Assembly: GCA_019187495.1 (NCBI GenBank) | Contig: JABAQN010000022.1 | Coordinates: 105,842 to 169,841, forward strand | Length of the DNA: 64,000 bases | Source: Steroidobacteraceae bacterium | Lineage (GTDB): Bacteria > Pseudomonadota > Gammaproteobacteria > Steroidobacterales > Steroidobacteraceae | Reading direction: 5' to 3' | Part shown: one piece after another, positions 36,919 through 45,725 of the stretch | Layout: the number at the start of each line of letters is the position of its first letter | How positions within the stretch are numbered: the first letter of the stretch is position 1 | Program-made: the position numbers and the translations under genes | Notes under the pieces: model-generated | Told to the model about the DNA's origin: nothing | What the model saw: the letters and a program-made list of their open reading frames with translations, nothing else | Database searches by the model: none

Positions 36919-38971
36919 GTCGGTGGTCGAAAACAGGAAGGATAATGTCAAAACGCGTCCCGGAACCGGGACTGCTTTGCACTTCTACGTCGCCGCCGAG
37001 CGTCCTGACATATTCGCGCACCTGGAAGGCGCCGATTCCCATGCCCTTGGCGCCCTTGGTGCTGTCGAACGGCCGGAACAGGCGTGTCCTGACGAAATCC
37101 GCGGCCATGCCCCGGCCCGTGTCGGCGATCGTGAGCCGGACGCGTTCGCTTTCGACCGCGAGCGCAACCAGGATCGAATCGGTCGGCTCGCAGGCGTCCT
37201 GCGCATTCCTGATCACGTGCTCGATGGCCGACGACAACCGGTCCGCGTCCGCCCGCACCGTGACCGCCTGGTCCACTCCGTCGAGACGGGCGGCGGGTGA
37301 CCGATCGGCGCAGCGCGCGGCGGCGGCGCGCGCCAAGTCCGCGAAGTCGAGCGCCTGCGCGACGGGGGCCCGGTCGCGATCGCGCAGCTGCTCGATGAGG
37401 CGCGTCATGCGGTCGGATGTGTTGCCGATGGTCGCGATCACGTCATCGACGAATGCGGGATTCTGCCGGTGCTTCTCGGCATTGCGCACGATCAGCTGCA
37501 GCTGCGCCACCGAGTTCTTGAGATCGTGCATCATGAAGGCGGTAAGGCGGTGATAGGCCTCGAACTGCCGGCTCTCCGCGAGCCGGCGGTCGGCCTCGTA
37601 CTGCACGACGATCGTCGCCACGTGCCGGCCGAGCGTCTTGAGGAGATCGCGGTCCTCGTAGGTCAGCTCGAACGGCGGTGGCGGGTCATAGAGCAGCACG
37701 AAACCCGCAAGGCCCTCGGGGCGCAGCAGCGGCAACAGCACGCGTATCGCGGGCGTGCTGCGCAGTCCTTTCGGCAGCGACACGTTCTGGTAGAGGTCCG
37801 GCGCCGCGTCGTATTCCGTGAGGTCGATCACCCACTGGCGTGCGGCGAGGAAACGGACGAGTTCATGGTCGGCGGCGATCGCGGGCTGTTCGGTCACGTC
37901 CTCGGCCTTCATCGGCCAGGCGGTTGCGATCACGTACTCGGAGGCGGTGTCGCTGCGCGTATAGAGAATCGCGCCGGGGCTTTCGAAGATTTCGGCGATG
38001 GCGCGCAGGCTCGTGCGCCGGATGTCCTCGCCACCACCCGCCGAGAGCGTCTCGATGAAGCGCAGCCACTCGACACGATAGTCGTACTTGTTGCGGTAGA
38101 AGTGCTTCGAGATGAAGACGCGCAAGCGCCGCCGCAGCGTGCCCGACAGCAGGATCACGGCGAGCACCGCGAGCGCGCCGGTGAGGAAGATCACGTTGGC
38201 GGCGATGCCCCAGTGTCCGCCCACCTCGCGCAGCCAGTAGCCGCCCGCCGCCATCAGCAGCAGGTACACGCCGACGGCGAGGATGACGGTCGTGAACACG
38301 ACCGCCTGGCGGGACACGAACACGTCGAGCGACCACTGCGGATTGCGTCGCGCGGCGATCGCGATCAGCGGCACGAGGAGCGCGTTGGCGAAGCCGCGCG
38401 CGTTCCACACGTCGGCCGGAATGCCGCGCAACAGTTCCGATTGCGAGTAGAGGAAGAGATCGAACACGAAGACGCCGCCGAGGCCGATCGCGAGGTACTT
38501 GAAATCCTCGCGCCCGCTCGCGTTGGCGTTGCGGTAGTTCTGTTCGATCAGCACGAGCACCGCGAGCGCGAGCACGATGCCGGCCTGGGCGTGCAGGCGG
38601 GCGAGCGAGGCCGCGAAGAGCCAGCCAGCCGCGAGCAGGCCGATCCAGATCGCATGGGCGACGATGCCGACGAAGCGCGGCAACACTCCATGGGCGAGTG
38701 CGAGGAGCGCGACGATCCAGGCCGCCGCGCGCAGTACCTCGAGCGTGTAGACGATGATCGCCGGGGTTCCACCGCGCCAGGCCTGCAGCGCGAGCACCGC
38801 GGCCCACACGGCCGTGATCGCGCTCGCGACGATGAGCCGCACACCCTGCGGCCGGCCGCCCCAGCTCGTCGCGAGCAGGAAGGTCAGAATGACGAACGCC
38901 ACCGATGCCGCGGCATAGCCTGCGGCGCCGATGGCCATGGTGCCGAGCGCTTGTTCCACAGCCACCTGCAT
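36911..38971 (-). CDS. prsK: PrsK, XrtA/PEP-CTERM system histidine kinase
   Basis: A 686-residue sensor kinase. About nine hydrophobic segments in the first 290 residues form a large membrane sensor, then a GAF-like domain (FIETLSAGGGEDIRRTSLRAIAEIFESPGAI to LLPLLRPEGLAGFVLLY), then HisKA-type H-box MMHDLKNSVAQLQL and an HATPase domain: IEHVIRNAQDACE (N-box), IADTGRGMAADF (G1) and KGMGIGAFQVREYV (G2). It phosphorylates PrsR, whose gene follows with an 8-nt overlap. The signal sensed is unknown. An in-frame Met 11 codons downstream (before AIGAAGYAAAS) is an alternative start. PrsK heads the long minus-strand XrtA operon. Confidence 0.95.
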
Positions 38972-39030
38972 CCGTCCCGCCAGCGGGACGCTGACACGTT
39001 ATCAGCCCGCGCGCGGGCGCCCAAGTCCGC

Positions 39031-39234
39031 TCACTCGCGGGGCTGTCGCAGTCGCAGGCCGATCACGAAAACCATGAGCATCGTCGAGATTTCGAGCAGC
39101 CGGCCGGCACTGTATTCGTGGCCGACCAGCGAGCGGCCGGTGAGGCCGATGAGCCCTTCCGCGAGCGCGAGAATGAGACCTGTTCCAGCGAGTACGAACA
39201 AGGAGCGATAGGCGAGGCGCAATAGTGGTTCCAT
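39031..39234 (-). CDS. Small two-helix membrane protein, unknown
   Basis: A 67-residue ORF beginning MEPLLRLAYRSLFVLAG, with two hydrophobic segments (about residues 8-28 and 46-61) and a short loop HEYSAGRLLE between them. It follows the nucleotidyltransferase by 26 nt and precedes prsK by about 60 nt on the same strand. I do not recognise it. It may be a partner of the HPr-rel-A cassette or of PrsK. Codon use resembles its neighbours and the hydrophobic pattern is not random, so I think it is real, but it is short. Confidence 0.55.
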   Translation of the reverse strand: MEPLLRLAYRSLFVLAGTGLILALAEGLIGLTGRSLVGHEYSAGRLLEISTMLMVFVIGLRLRQPRE

Positions 39235-39260
39235 GGATTCCCCCTTTTGTGCGGCTGATT

Positions 39261-40364
39261 CTACGACCGGCGCGCACGGAACTTGTAGGCGAGATGCCGC
39301 AAGAGCATCAGCGGCGGCATCCGCACCCAGTGGGAACGGATGTAGAGCGCGAGGCGCGCGATCGATGTCACGCGGCGCGGGCGATCGGGATGCGGTGGAA
39401 AGAGTGCGTGCGGCACGAGTCGATCCATCAACGCCACGACCGGCGCCGGTGGGCCCCAGGCGCGTGCGGCGGCAGTGACCGCTGCGGGGATCGGCGTGCC
39501 GAGCAGGCGCTGCGCATATCGCAAGCCGTAGAAGGCGGGTCGTGCCAGGTCGAGTTCGACGGCGCGTGTGGCGAAGTCCTCCCAGAAGCGCGGTTCGTGC
39601 GCGGCGTAATGCCGGACCAGCGCATCGATGTCGACGAGCTCGCGCAACGCGTCGTCCATTTCGCCGCCGTAGAAGAGATGCGTCATGGCGTGCAGCGTCA
39701 TGTCGATCGGCGCCAGCACCGAATAACCGAACAACCGAAAGCCCGGCACCACGCGGGGCACCGGGCGGGAGGCGGTGAGGAGGAGGTGCGCGTCGGGTTT
39801 CAGGCGCGAGGTGCGCATCTGCACGTTGTGGTGCAGGTCGACTTCGACATCGCGCTCGGCGTGCGTCAGCGGCGGCAGTTCGTGGGTCCACTCGCGGTAG
39901 TAGCGCTCGTCGTAGGGCGTGAGTTCGGCCGTCTGCCAGCCGTTGTCCCGCAGGCGTGCTTCGACCTCGCCCAGCCGCGATTCGGGAACCAGCAGGTCGA
40001 CATCCGCGAACTGGCGCCCTTCGGCGTGCGGGAGCCCCGCGAGGAGATAGGCGCAGCCTTTCATCGCGACGACGGTCAGCGAAGGGTCGTCGCCGAGCGC
40101 ATGCGCGATGCGATCCAGCTCCCAGCGCGCGACGCGCGCCCGCGCCCGGGTCGCGACCAGCGCGCTCGCGAGCGCCGCTTGCGCGACCGCGGGCATTGCG
40201 CCGAGCAGGCCCGCGGTTTCGAGATTCGCCGCGAGGCGCCCGAGGAGGCGCTCGCGACGCAGCACCCGCAGCACGAGGTCGAGGTCGCGCGCGGGCCACG
40301 CGACGACATCGGCCGGCTGCGTAAGCGCGGCGAATAGCAGCGTGCGCTCGGGATGCGGAATCAT
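39261..40364 (-). CDS. Nucleotidyltransferase family protein (NTP_transf_5-like), HPr-rel-A cassette
   Basis: A 367-residue cytoplasmic protein resembling the uncharacterised nucleotidyltransferase family (PF14907): VVAMKGCAYLLAGLPHAEGRQFADVDLLV contains the Asp-x-Asp catalytic pair, and VEVDLHHNVQM another acidic motif. The ATG overlaps the HprK-like kinase stop by 4 nt. This gene, the kinase and the PqqD-like gene make up the recurring HPr-rel-A type cassette, thought to modify a peptide or protein. Oddly, codons 205-215 (39722-39750) match one arm of the perfect inverted repeat at 57036-57111 at 28 of 29 positions, so a mobile repeat may have been absorbed into the coding sequence. Confidence 0.85.
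   Translation of the reverse strand: MIPHPERTLLFAALTQPADVVAWPARDLDLVLRVLRRERLLGRLAANLETAGLLGAMPAVAQAALASALVATRARARVARWELDRIAHALGDDPSLTVVAMKGCAYLLAGLPHAEGRQFADVDLLVPESRLGEVEARLRDNGWQTAELTPYDERYYREWTHELPPLTHAERDVEVDLHHNVQMRTSRLKPDAHLLLTASRPVPRVVPGFRLFGYSVLAPIDMTLHAMTHLFYGGEMDDALRELVDIDALVRHYAAHEPRFWEDFATRAVELDLARPAFYGLRYAQRLLGTPIPAAVTAAARAWGPPAPVVALMDRLVPHALFPPHPDRPRRVTSIARLALYIRSHWVRMPPLMLLRHLAYKFRARRS
39722..39750 (-). repeat. Single arm of a dispersed repeat inside the nucleotidyltransferase gene
   Basis: On the plus strand, AATAACCGAACAACCGAAA followed by GCCCGGCACC; this matches 57084-57112 (one arm of the palindrome there) at 28 of 29 positions, the only change being G for A after the adenine run. 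It is read as VVPGFRLFGY in the gene. The chance of such a long match in two unrelated places is very small. Confidence 0.8.
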
Positions 40365-41299
40365 GCGGGCTCATCCGCCAGCGCGCCGAGCGCCGCGACC
40401 GCCTCGTCGAGATCCGAATACACCAGCCGAAAGCAGCGCGTCCCGTCGACGAGGTCGCGCGCGGTCGTGAAGCCCGCCTCGCCCAGCATCTCGTAGTTGA
40501 ACGCATTGGTGACGAGCTGCAGGAAACCCTCCGACTTCGGGATCTCCTCGAGCATCAGCGCCGCGCCCGCTTCCCAGCGCGGATAGACGAGCCAGGCGGC
40601 CGGAGCCGTCTCGTCCGCGCGCGCGATGCTGCCTTCGGGAGGGCGGACATGCGCGATCGTGCCCTTGCGGGTATTCGGGATCACCGGCCCGAGATATGCC
40701 TCGGGCGCGAAGCGGCGGATCACCTCGATCGAGGCATTCTTGAGCGGCATCGGCCGCGGGATCGGCACGAGCTCCCGGGTGCCCGGGCGCACGAGACCGA
40801 ACTCGTCCGAGAAGAGTCGCCAGCCCCGGTGCGCGAGCGCCGCGCAGAGCGTCGTCTTGCCGTGGCCCGGCCACGCCGGCAGCAGCAGCGCCCTGCACCC
40901 GCGCTCGAGCACGGCTGCATGCAGCATCAGGAAGCAATGGAAGCGCAGCGCGACGACGAGGTTGATGCCCCACTCGAGCACCGGCAGCGCCTGGCCCGCG
41001 GGCATGTCCTCGTGCGGCGCGCGACCGTCGACCAGGAAGCGCACCCGGCGACGCGGGCGCGGCAGGAACCGCACGACATCGCGCACCTCGACGTGCCCGT
41101 GCAGCACCCGCTCGCCAGCGAGCAGCGGATAGTCGCGGTACAGGGCGTGCAGCGGCGTCGCGAGGCCACGCGCGCGGGCGCGCACACGGAAATCGAAGGG
41201 CCCGATGCCGATGGCGACACCCGGGCCGGTGAGCCGCGAGTCGAATTCCGCCGGCGAGAGATCACCGACGCGCCGGGCGGCGTCGCGCGCTGCGCTCAC
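40361..41299 (-). CDS. HprK-related kinase A (TIGR04352-like)
   Basis: A 312-residue protein related to the C-terminal half of HPr kinase/phosphorylase. Walker A loop LPAWPGHGKTTLCAALAHRG, followed by FSDEFGLVRPG (acidic, as in the family) and IPRPMPLKNASIEVI. It lacks the HPr-binding N-terminal domain. HprK homologues in peptide-modification systems phosphorylate hydroxyls of a substrate; here the substrate is presumably presented by the PqqD-like chaperone whose gene overlaps by 4 nt upstream. The nucleotidyltransferase gene overlaps by 4 nt downstream. The reaction is inferred from family. Confidence 0.88.
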   Translation of the reverse strand: MSAARDAARRVGDLSPAEFDSRLTGPGVAIGIGPFDFRVRARARGLATPLHALYRDYPLLAGERVLHGHVEVRDVVRFLPRPRRRVRFLVDGRAPHEDMPAGQALPVLEWGINLVVALRFHCFLMLHAAVLERGCRALLLPAWPGHGKTTLCAALAHRGWRLFSDEFGLVRPGTRELVPIPRPMPLKNASIEVIRRFAPEAYLGPVIPNTRKGTIAHVRPPEGSIARADETAPAAWLVYPRWEAGAALMLEEIPKSEGFLQLVTNAFNYEMLGEAGFTTARDLVDGTRCFRLVYSDLDEAVAALGALADEPA

Positions 41300-41565
41300 G
41301 CGCGTTCGATCAGACCGACATCCAGGAGCCGCTCCACGGTGTCCGCCACGTGCGCGCCCAGGTCAGCGTCGACAGGCCGGCCCTGCTCAGCCGCGAGCGC
41401 ACGCGTTGCGGCATCGAGGGTCACCGGCGCATCGATGAACAGCTCGAGCAGGAAGGCCGTGGCGGCGTTCACGAAGTGGGTCTTGCCGGAGGGCCGGTGA
41501 TAGAGCACCGCGAGATCGTCCCAGTCCGCCCACAGGCACTGCGCGCCCTCGGCGCGCAACCGCAC
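41296..41565 (-). CDS. PqqD-family peptide chaperone, HPr-rel-A system (TIGR04353-like)
   Basis: About 89 residues from a GTG start at 41565, which lies 4 nt after the Tat protein's stop; the upstream in-frame ATG at 41637 would overlap that gene heavily. The sequence LAVLYHRPSGKTHFVNAATAFLLELF and the Leu-rich second half (VADTVERLLDVGLIERA) fit the PqqD/RRE winged-helix fold, which in ribosomal peptide systems binds the leader peptide of the substrate. It would bring a substrate to the kinase and nucleotidyltransferase encoded next. Coupling to the preceding gene makes that gene the candidate substrate. Confidence 0.75.
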   Translation of the reverse strand: MRLRAEGAQCLWADWDDLAVLYHRPSGKTHFVNAATAFLLELFIDAPVTLDAATRALAAEQGRPVDADLGAHVADTVERLLDVGLIERA

Positions 41566-41569
41566 CGAC

Positions 41570-42037
41570 TCAGACGTCGGTGTAGTTGATGCCACTGCTG
41601 AACGAACTGAGCGCGGTGCCGGACACGAGGACGCCACGCTTGACGGTCACATCAGACGTGCGCCAGCGATTGCGGCGGACGAACGTGCCACCCTCGGCGC
41701 ACATCTGCCGCTCCGTCACCTCGTCGCCGTAGCCGTCTCCACCGCCCCAGTAGGACCCGCGACTCTTCCTGTAATAGCGGGAATCGGCGTCGATGCGTGT
41801 CACGTGCCCCATCGGGGGGCTGCCGAGGTCATAAACGTTCGGTTTGTCGGTGCGATCGATGCCGTCGAGATCGAGGCAGTTGTACTTGCCGTGGTCGGCG
41901 CCGCCGTAGGGGTTTGCGCCGATCAGGTTGCTCGAGCGCGCGAGCGCCGCGCCGCTCTGCAACGTGAGGATCGCCGGGACGGTCGCGGAAGCGCCCCGCA
42001 ACAGCATTCGACGGCTGACTTTCCTCTCGACATTCAT
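41570..42037 (-). CDS. Tat-exported 155-residue protein, candidate HPr-rel-A substrate
   Basis: Starts MNVERKVSRRMLLRGAS: a twin-arginine signal with an Ala-rich core and AALA cleavage region near residue 34. The mature 120 residues are polar, Gly/Tyr/Asp-rich (YYRKSRGSYWGGGDGYGD, ISPDV-like end SSGINYTDV) with two cysteines and many Ser/Thr/Tyr hydroxyls, which a HprK-like kinase could modify. It is unlike any family I can name. The PqqD-like gene starts 4 nt after its stop, so the two are translationally coupled. A plausible idea is that it is the target of this cassette, made and modified in the cytoplasm and exported folded by Tat. The ATG at 42118 would put extra residues before the Tat motif, so I reject it. 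Confidence 0.7.
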   Translation of the reverse strand: MNVERKVSRRMLLRGASATVPAILTLQSGAALARSSNLIGANPYGGADHGKYNCLDLDGIDRTDKPNVYDLGSPPMGHVTRIDADSRYYRKSRGSYWGGGDGYGDEVTERQMCAEGGTFVRRNRWRTSDVTVKRGVLVSGTALSSFSSGINYTDV

Positions 42038-42188
42038 CCTGTGAACCTCTGCGCGGCTGTGGGCAAGCATCCCACCACGAAGTTTACCATGCAAGAGTCC
42101 GGCCGTGCGGCAATGCACACAGGGAAATCAGTCACATGGCATCGATTTTACAATGCGCCGCGAAGTGCGCTGTAAACAAATCCGACAG

Positions 42189-43568
42189 CTACCGCCCGCC
42201 CTTGCCGAAGACGACCACTTCGACCGTCTGCAACAGGATCATCAGGTCGAAGAGCAGCGTGTGGTTCTTCACGTAGTAAAGGTCGTACTGCAGCTTCTCG
42301 ATCGCGTCCTTCTCGGATGCGCCATAGGGATAGCACAGCTGCGCCCAGCCCGTGATCCCGGGCTTCGCGCAGTGGCGCTCGTCGTAGTACGGCACCGTTT
42401 CACCGAACTGGCTGACGAACTCGGGTCGCTCGGGTCGCGGCCCGACGAAGCTCATGTCGCCGCGCAGCACATTGAACACCTGCGGCAGTTCATCGATGCG
42501 CACCTTGCGGATGACGCGCCCGACCCGCGTGACGCGGGTGTCGCCGGAACTCGCCCAGCGCGGCCGCCCATCCGGTTCGGCGTCGACGGTCATGCTGCGG
42601 AATTTCAGGACATTGAAGACCCTGCCGTCGAGCCCGACCCGGCGCTGGCGGTAGAAATACGGCCCGCGCGGACCATCCTCGATCGCGATCGCGAGCATCG
42701 TGAGCGCGATGAACGGCAGCGTCACGAGCAGCAACGTGAACGCCGCGAGGATGTCGAACGCGCGCTTGGTGAACTGTCGCACCGGATCGCGGCGGAAGCC
42801 GTCCGCGAAAATGAACCAGCTCGGGTTCAGCACATCGAGCCGCACACGCCCCGTTTCGCGCTCGAGGAAACTCACGATGTCGATCACCTCGATGCCCGCG
42901 AGCCGGCAATCGAGCAACTCCCGCATCGGGAACTCGCGGCGCCGGTCGTCCATCGCGACCACGATTTCGTCGACACCCAGGCTCCCGGCGATATCGCGCA
43001 GCCGGTCGTCCGGCCCGGGTGCCATCAGATCGCGGTCCACGAGCACGGCCTCGCCCAGTGCCGGGATGTAGCCCGCCACCCGAAAGCCGCGCTGGTCCGA
43101 CCGGCGTCGCAGCTGCGAGAGGCTCTGCGCGCGCTGCCCGGCGCCATAGACCAGCACGATGCGCTTGAAGGCGTCCTCGTCGAGCAGCCGATCGCTGATC
43201 AGGCGCACGATCGAGATCAGGAGGAGCGACAGTGCGGCCCACTCGACGAGCTGCCGCTGCGCCGGACGCAGCGGCTCGAAGAAAAACGTGAACAGCACGA
43301 CCGCCGCGATCGCGAGGAGGTGCGCCAGACCGACACGGAGCACGACCCCCTTGAAGCGCGCGCGCTGGCGCACGCTGTAGAGCCCCATCGCGAGCAGCGC
43401 GATAAAACAGCTCGCGGAGAACACGAGGATCTTCGCGACGTGCGGCGCGCGGCCGTGCAAACCTTCGACGATGATCGGCGCACTGACGAGGATCAGCAGC
43501 TCGACGAGCGCGAGCAGCGTCGTCGGCAGATGAACGTAGTGTCGGAACATTCGTAACTTCATCATCAC
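42189..43568 (-). CDS. XrtA-associated initiating sugar transferase (TIGR03013-like)
   Basis: A 459-residue polyprenyl-phosphate sugar-1-phosphate transferase. Four or five hydrophobic N-terminal helices, a central Rossmann-like region (VLVYGAGQRAQSLSQL), a membrane helix, and the conserved bacterial sugar-transferase domain: KRAFDILAAF, PYFYRQRRVGLDGRVFNVLKFRSM, RVGRVIRKVRIDELPQVFNVLRGDMSFVGPRPERPEF and HCAKPGITGWAQL. It starts lipid-linked repeat-unit synthesis by transferring a sugar phosphate to undecaprenyl phosphate. The gene is 152 nt upstream of the Tat/HPr-rel-A cassette and 294 nt from the divergent lipoprotein gene, which should hold its promoter. Confidence 0.92.
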   Translation of the reverse strand: MMMKLRMFRHYVHLPTTLLALVELLILVSAPIIVEGLHGRAPHVAKILVFSASCFIALLAMGLYSVRQRARFKGVVLRVGLAHLLAIAAVVLFTFFFEPLRPAQRQLVEWAALSLLLISIVRLISDRLLDEDAFKRIVLVYGAGQRAQSLSQLRRRSDQRGFRVAGYIPALGEAVLVDRDLMAPGPDDRLRDIAGSLGVDEIVVAMDDRRREFPMRELLDCRLAGIEVIDIVSFLERETGRVRLDVLNPSWFIFADGFRRDPVRQFTKRAFDILAAFTLLLVTLPFIALTMLAIAIEDGPRGPYFYRQRRVGLDGRVFNVLKFRSMTVDAEPDGRPRWASSGDTRVTRVGRVIRKVRIDELPQVFNVLRGDMSFVGPRPERPEFVSQFGETVPYYDERHCAKPGITGWAQLCYPYGASEKDAIEKLQYDLYYVKNHTLLFDLMILLQTVEVVVFGKGGR

Positions 43569-43861
43569 CCGCGATCAGGGTTTCCCTTGGCGTCCCGCGC
43601 CCGGCGCGACGCAGTCTAGTCTGCGATGCGCGACAGATGGGTGATGCGCGTCACGCGAGTTGCCGCGCAATCACGATGCAGAGCGTGAACAACATCACCC
43701 AACTCGTTGCCGCGCGTATCGATTATCCCTGCGCGACCTGGATCACGCTACTGAAAATGTCTCCGAATACAGACGCTTAGGGTTATTGAACGCACACGCA
43801 CGTACACCCTATTGTGCCGCACGAATCTCCCTGGGTGACGATGCGACGGAGCTTGCGAGCG

Positions 43862-44536
43862 ATGAGACTGATTTCTGGCGCACTGGTGATCGCGATGCTG
43901 TCCCTCGGGCTGCAGGCCTGCGGTGGCGGCGATTCGGAAACGGCAGGCGCGAACACGCCGCCCCCGCCTCCCCCGCCGGCCAATCGTGCGCCGACCATTT
44001 CGGGCAGTCCCGCAACGACGGCGGTCGCCGGCCAGGCGTATTCCTTCTCGCCGCAGGCATCGGATCCGGAAGGCGCGACGCTCACCTTCTCGATCACGAA
44101 CCGGCCTTCGTGGGCCACGTTCAGCTCCTCGACGGGACGCCTCACGGGTACGCCGGCTGCCGGCAACGTGGGCACGACGTCGGGCATCGTCATCAGCGTC
44201 ACCGACGGCACCAATTCAGTGAGCCTCGCGGCATTCAGCATCGAGGTGACCGCGGGCTCGGGTCCGCCGCCGCCCGTGACCGGCAACGCCACGCTCAACT
44301 GGCAGCCGCCCACCGAGCGCACCGACGGCAGCTCGCTGACCAACCTGTCGGGCTATCGCATCTATTACGGCAACTCACCCGGCAACTATTCGAACACCGT
44401 GAGCGTGTCGAACGGCCTCACGAGCTACGTGATCGAAAACCTCGCGGGCGGCACGTGGTACTTCGTGATGACGGCCGTGGACAGCGCGGGCCTCGAGAGC
44501 GCGCGGACGAACCCGGTCTCGAAAACGATTGGCTGA
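43862..44536 (+). CDS. Ig-like/Fn3-like lipoprotein
   Basis: A 224-residue lipoprotein: [20 protein letters not shown] has the lipobox Cys at residue 20, with GGAG 10 nt upstream. A starting Met at 43841 would add 7 residues; I prefer 43862. A Pro-rich linker is followed by one He_PIG-type immunoglobulin-like repeat ([21 protein letters not shown] to LAAFSIEV) and a C-terminal Fn3-like module ([26 protein letters not shown] to TNPVSKTIG). Both modules are closely repeated in the larger lipoprotein at 45726, so the two are paralogues. It should be displayed on the outer membrane or surface, perhaps binding polysaccharide or mediating adhesion; no enzymatic motif is seen. Confidence 0.8.
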   Translation: MRLISGALVIAMLSLGLQACGGGDSETAGANTPPPPPPPANRAPTISGSPATTAVAGQAYSFSPQASDPEGATLTFSITNRPSWATFSSSTGRLTGTPAAGNVGTTSGIVISVTDGTNSVSLAAFSIEVTAGSGPPPPVTGNATLNWQPPTERTDGSSLTNLSGYRIYYGNSPGNYSNTVSVSNGLTSYVIENLAGGTWYFVMTAVDSAGLESARTNPVSKTIG

Positions 44537-44550
44537 GCGGGCGGCTCGAA

Positions 44551-44575
44551 GATATACTTTCACCAGATGTATATC
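44551..44575. promoter_or_regulatory. Inverted repeat upstream of AbrB/PIN pair, candidate operator
   Basis: GATATAC and GTATATC form perfect 7-bp arms separated by 11 nt, 14 nt before the antitoxin ATG. It is AT-rich in a GC-rich setting and sits in the promoter position, as expected for autoregulation by an AbrB-type antitoxin. Confidence 0.6.
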
Positions 44576-44588
44576 CTGAGGGCCGGCC

Positions 44589-44822
44589 ATGCAGGTTTCG
44601 AAGTGGGGCAATAGCCTCGCCATCCGGCTGCCCGCCGCGGTAGTCGAGGCCCTGGGCCTCAAGGAAGGCGACCAGATCGAGATTCACGCTGCCGGCAGGC
44701 GCGCGTTCGAGATCGACAGGGTCCCCGGCAATCGGGAGCTCCTCGCACGATTGCGAAAGTTCCGCGGCCGGCTGCCGAGCGACTTCAAGTTCGACCGGCT
44801 CGAAGCCAATGAGCGAGGCTGA
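44589..44822 (+). CDS. AbrB/MazE-family antitoxin
   Basis: A 77-residue protein with the swapped-hairpin AbrB DNA-binding domain (MQVSKWGNSLAIRLPAAVVEALGLKEGDQIEIHA, residues 1-34) and a basic C-terminal tail that would embrace the toxin. The ATG follows GAGGG at about 8 nt. It overlaps the toxin gene by 14 nt. It should bind the operator-like repeat just upstream and neutralise the PIN toxin. Confidence 0.9.
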   Translation: MQVSKWGNSLAIRLPAAVVEALGLKEGDQIEIHAAGRRAFEIDRVPGNRELLARLRKFRGRLPSDFKFDRLEANERG

Positions 44823-45234
44823 GGCGTTCTTCGATACGAGCGTCCTGCTTTACCTGCTGTCTGCTGACACCGCGAAAGCGGACCGGGTCGAACACCTGCT
44901 CGCGGAACCAGGCGTGATCAGCGTCCAGGTCCTGAACGAGTTCACGGCCGTCGCATCGCGCAAGCTGGGCATGCCGCCCGCCGACACCCGCGAGATCCTG
45001 GACATCGTGCGTGCCGTCTGCCGCACCGAGCCGCTCACGGTGGAAGACCATGACCGCGCGGCCGGAATCGCCGACCGTTACCGATTCTCTTTCTACGATT
45101 CGTTGATCGTTGCCTCGGCCTTGCGGGCCGGTTGCAGGACGCTCTATTCGGAAGACCTGCACCATGGCCAGGTCATTGATCGTCAACTGACGATCGTGAG
45201 CCCGTTCAGGGGCGGTTGGCGCGCCGGAAGCTGA
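44809..45234 (+). CDS. PIN-domain ribonuclease toxin (VapC family)
   Basis: A 141-residue PIN-domain protein. FFDTSVLLYLL gives the first catalytic Asp (Asp9); LNEF supplies Glu; FYDSLIVASAL the third acidic residue and SEDLHHGQVI another. It is a metal-dependent RNase toxin that is normally held inactive by the AbrB-type antitoxin encoded 14 nt overlapping upstream. The stop codon ends within 1 nt of the tRNA-Glu gene's 3' end on the other strand. Confidence 0.9.
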   Translation: MSEAEAFFDTSVLLYLLSADTAKADRVEHLLAEPGVISVQVLNEFTAVASRKLGMPPADTREILDIVRAVCRTEPLTVEDHDRAAGIADRYRFSFYDSLIVASALRAGCRTLYSEDLHHGQVIDRQLTIVSPFRGGWRAGS

Positions 45235-45310
45235 TGGCGTCCCCAAGGGGATTCGAACCCCTGTTACCGCCGTGAAAGGGCGATGTCCTGGGCCTCTAGA
45301 CGATGGGGAC
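45235..45310 (-). tRNA. tRNA-Glu (anticodon UUC)
   Basis: Read on the minus strand, a 76-nt cloverleaf with encoded CCA: acceptor GTCCCCA paired with TGGGGAC, anticodon loop with UUC, and T-arm AGGGG-TTCGAAT-CCCCT. All stems pair. It lies convergent to the PIN toxin and 12 nt from tRNA-Ala, and not far from gltX, the enzyme that charges it. Confidence 0.97.
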
Positions 45311-45322
45311 GCCGGGAAAACC

Positions 45323-45398
<76 letters not shown>

Positions 45399-45544
45399 AC
45401 GAAAGGGGCGCGAAACTACGCAAGCGCCGGTGCTATGTCAAGGCACGCCCGGTACGCGGGATGGCGGCCGATGCGACAAAACCTGATGTCGTCACCCTGA
45501 GACATTATGTGTTTGATTTTCGCGTGGTATTAATGGCGCGACAT

Positions 45545-45630
45545 TGAAAGGCATACCCACCGCGAGGTGGGGACGCAAAGCCTCCGGTCTTGGGTACTGA
45601 CAGACTCGAGATAGCGGGGTTGCCGGCCGG
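45545..45630 (+). promoter_or_regulatory. Cyclic-di-GMP-I (GEMM) riboswitch
   Basis: The sequence contains the family's highly conserved core: CCACC-GCGA-GGTGG (45557-45570, GNRA tetraloop helix) followed by GGACGCAAAGCCTCCGG (45571-45587), and then, after a variable helix, GATAGCGGGGTTGCCGG (45611-45627). This order is that of the class I c-di-GMP aptamer. It lies about 95 nt upstream of the adhesin-like lipoprotein ATG (45726), with a -10-like TATTAA at 45528-45533 before it. The expression platform between 45631 and 45725 was not resolved; I do not see a clear terminator with a T tract, so translational or other control is possible. Confidence 0.95.
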
Positions 45631-45725
45631 GCTCGACGTCACGGGCGCTGCCGTCACACCCGTTGTATTTCGAATCTGCCTCCCCGGGACCGCAGTCGAT
45701 GCGGGGAACCGAGGATCGCGCGGAA

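Noticed and set aside
43569..43861. A second c-di-GMP riboswitch upstream of the smaller lipoprotein
   Set aside because: Neither GGACGCAAAGCC nor GCGGGGTT-type cores are found there. I also see no sigma-54 pair with correct spacing.
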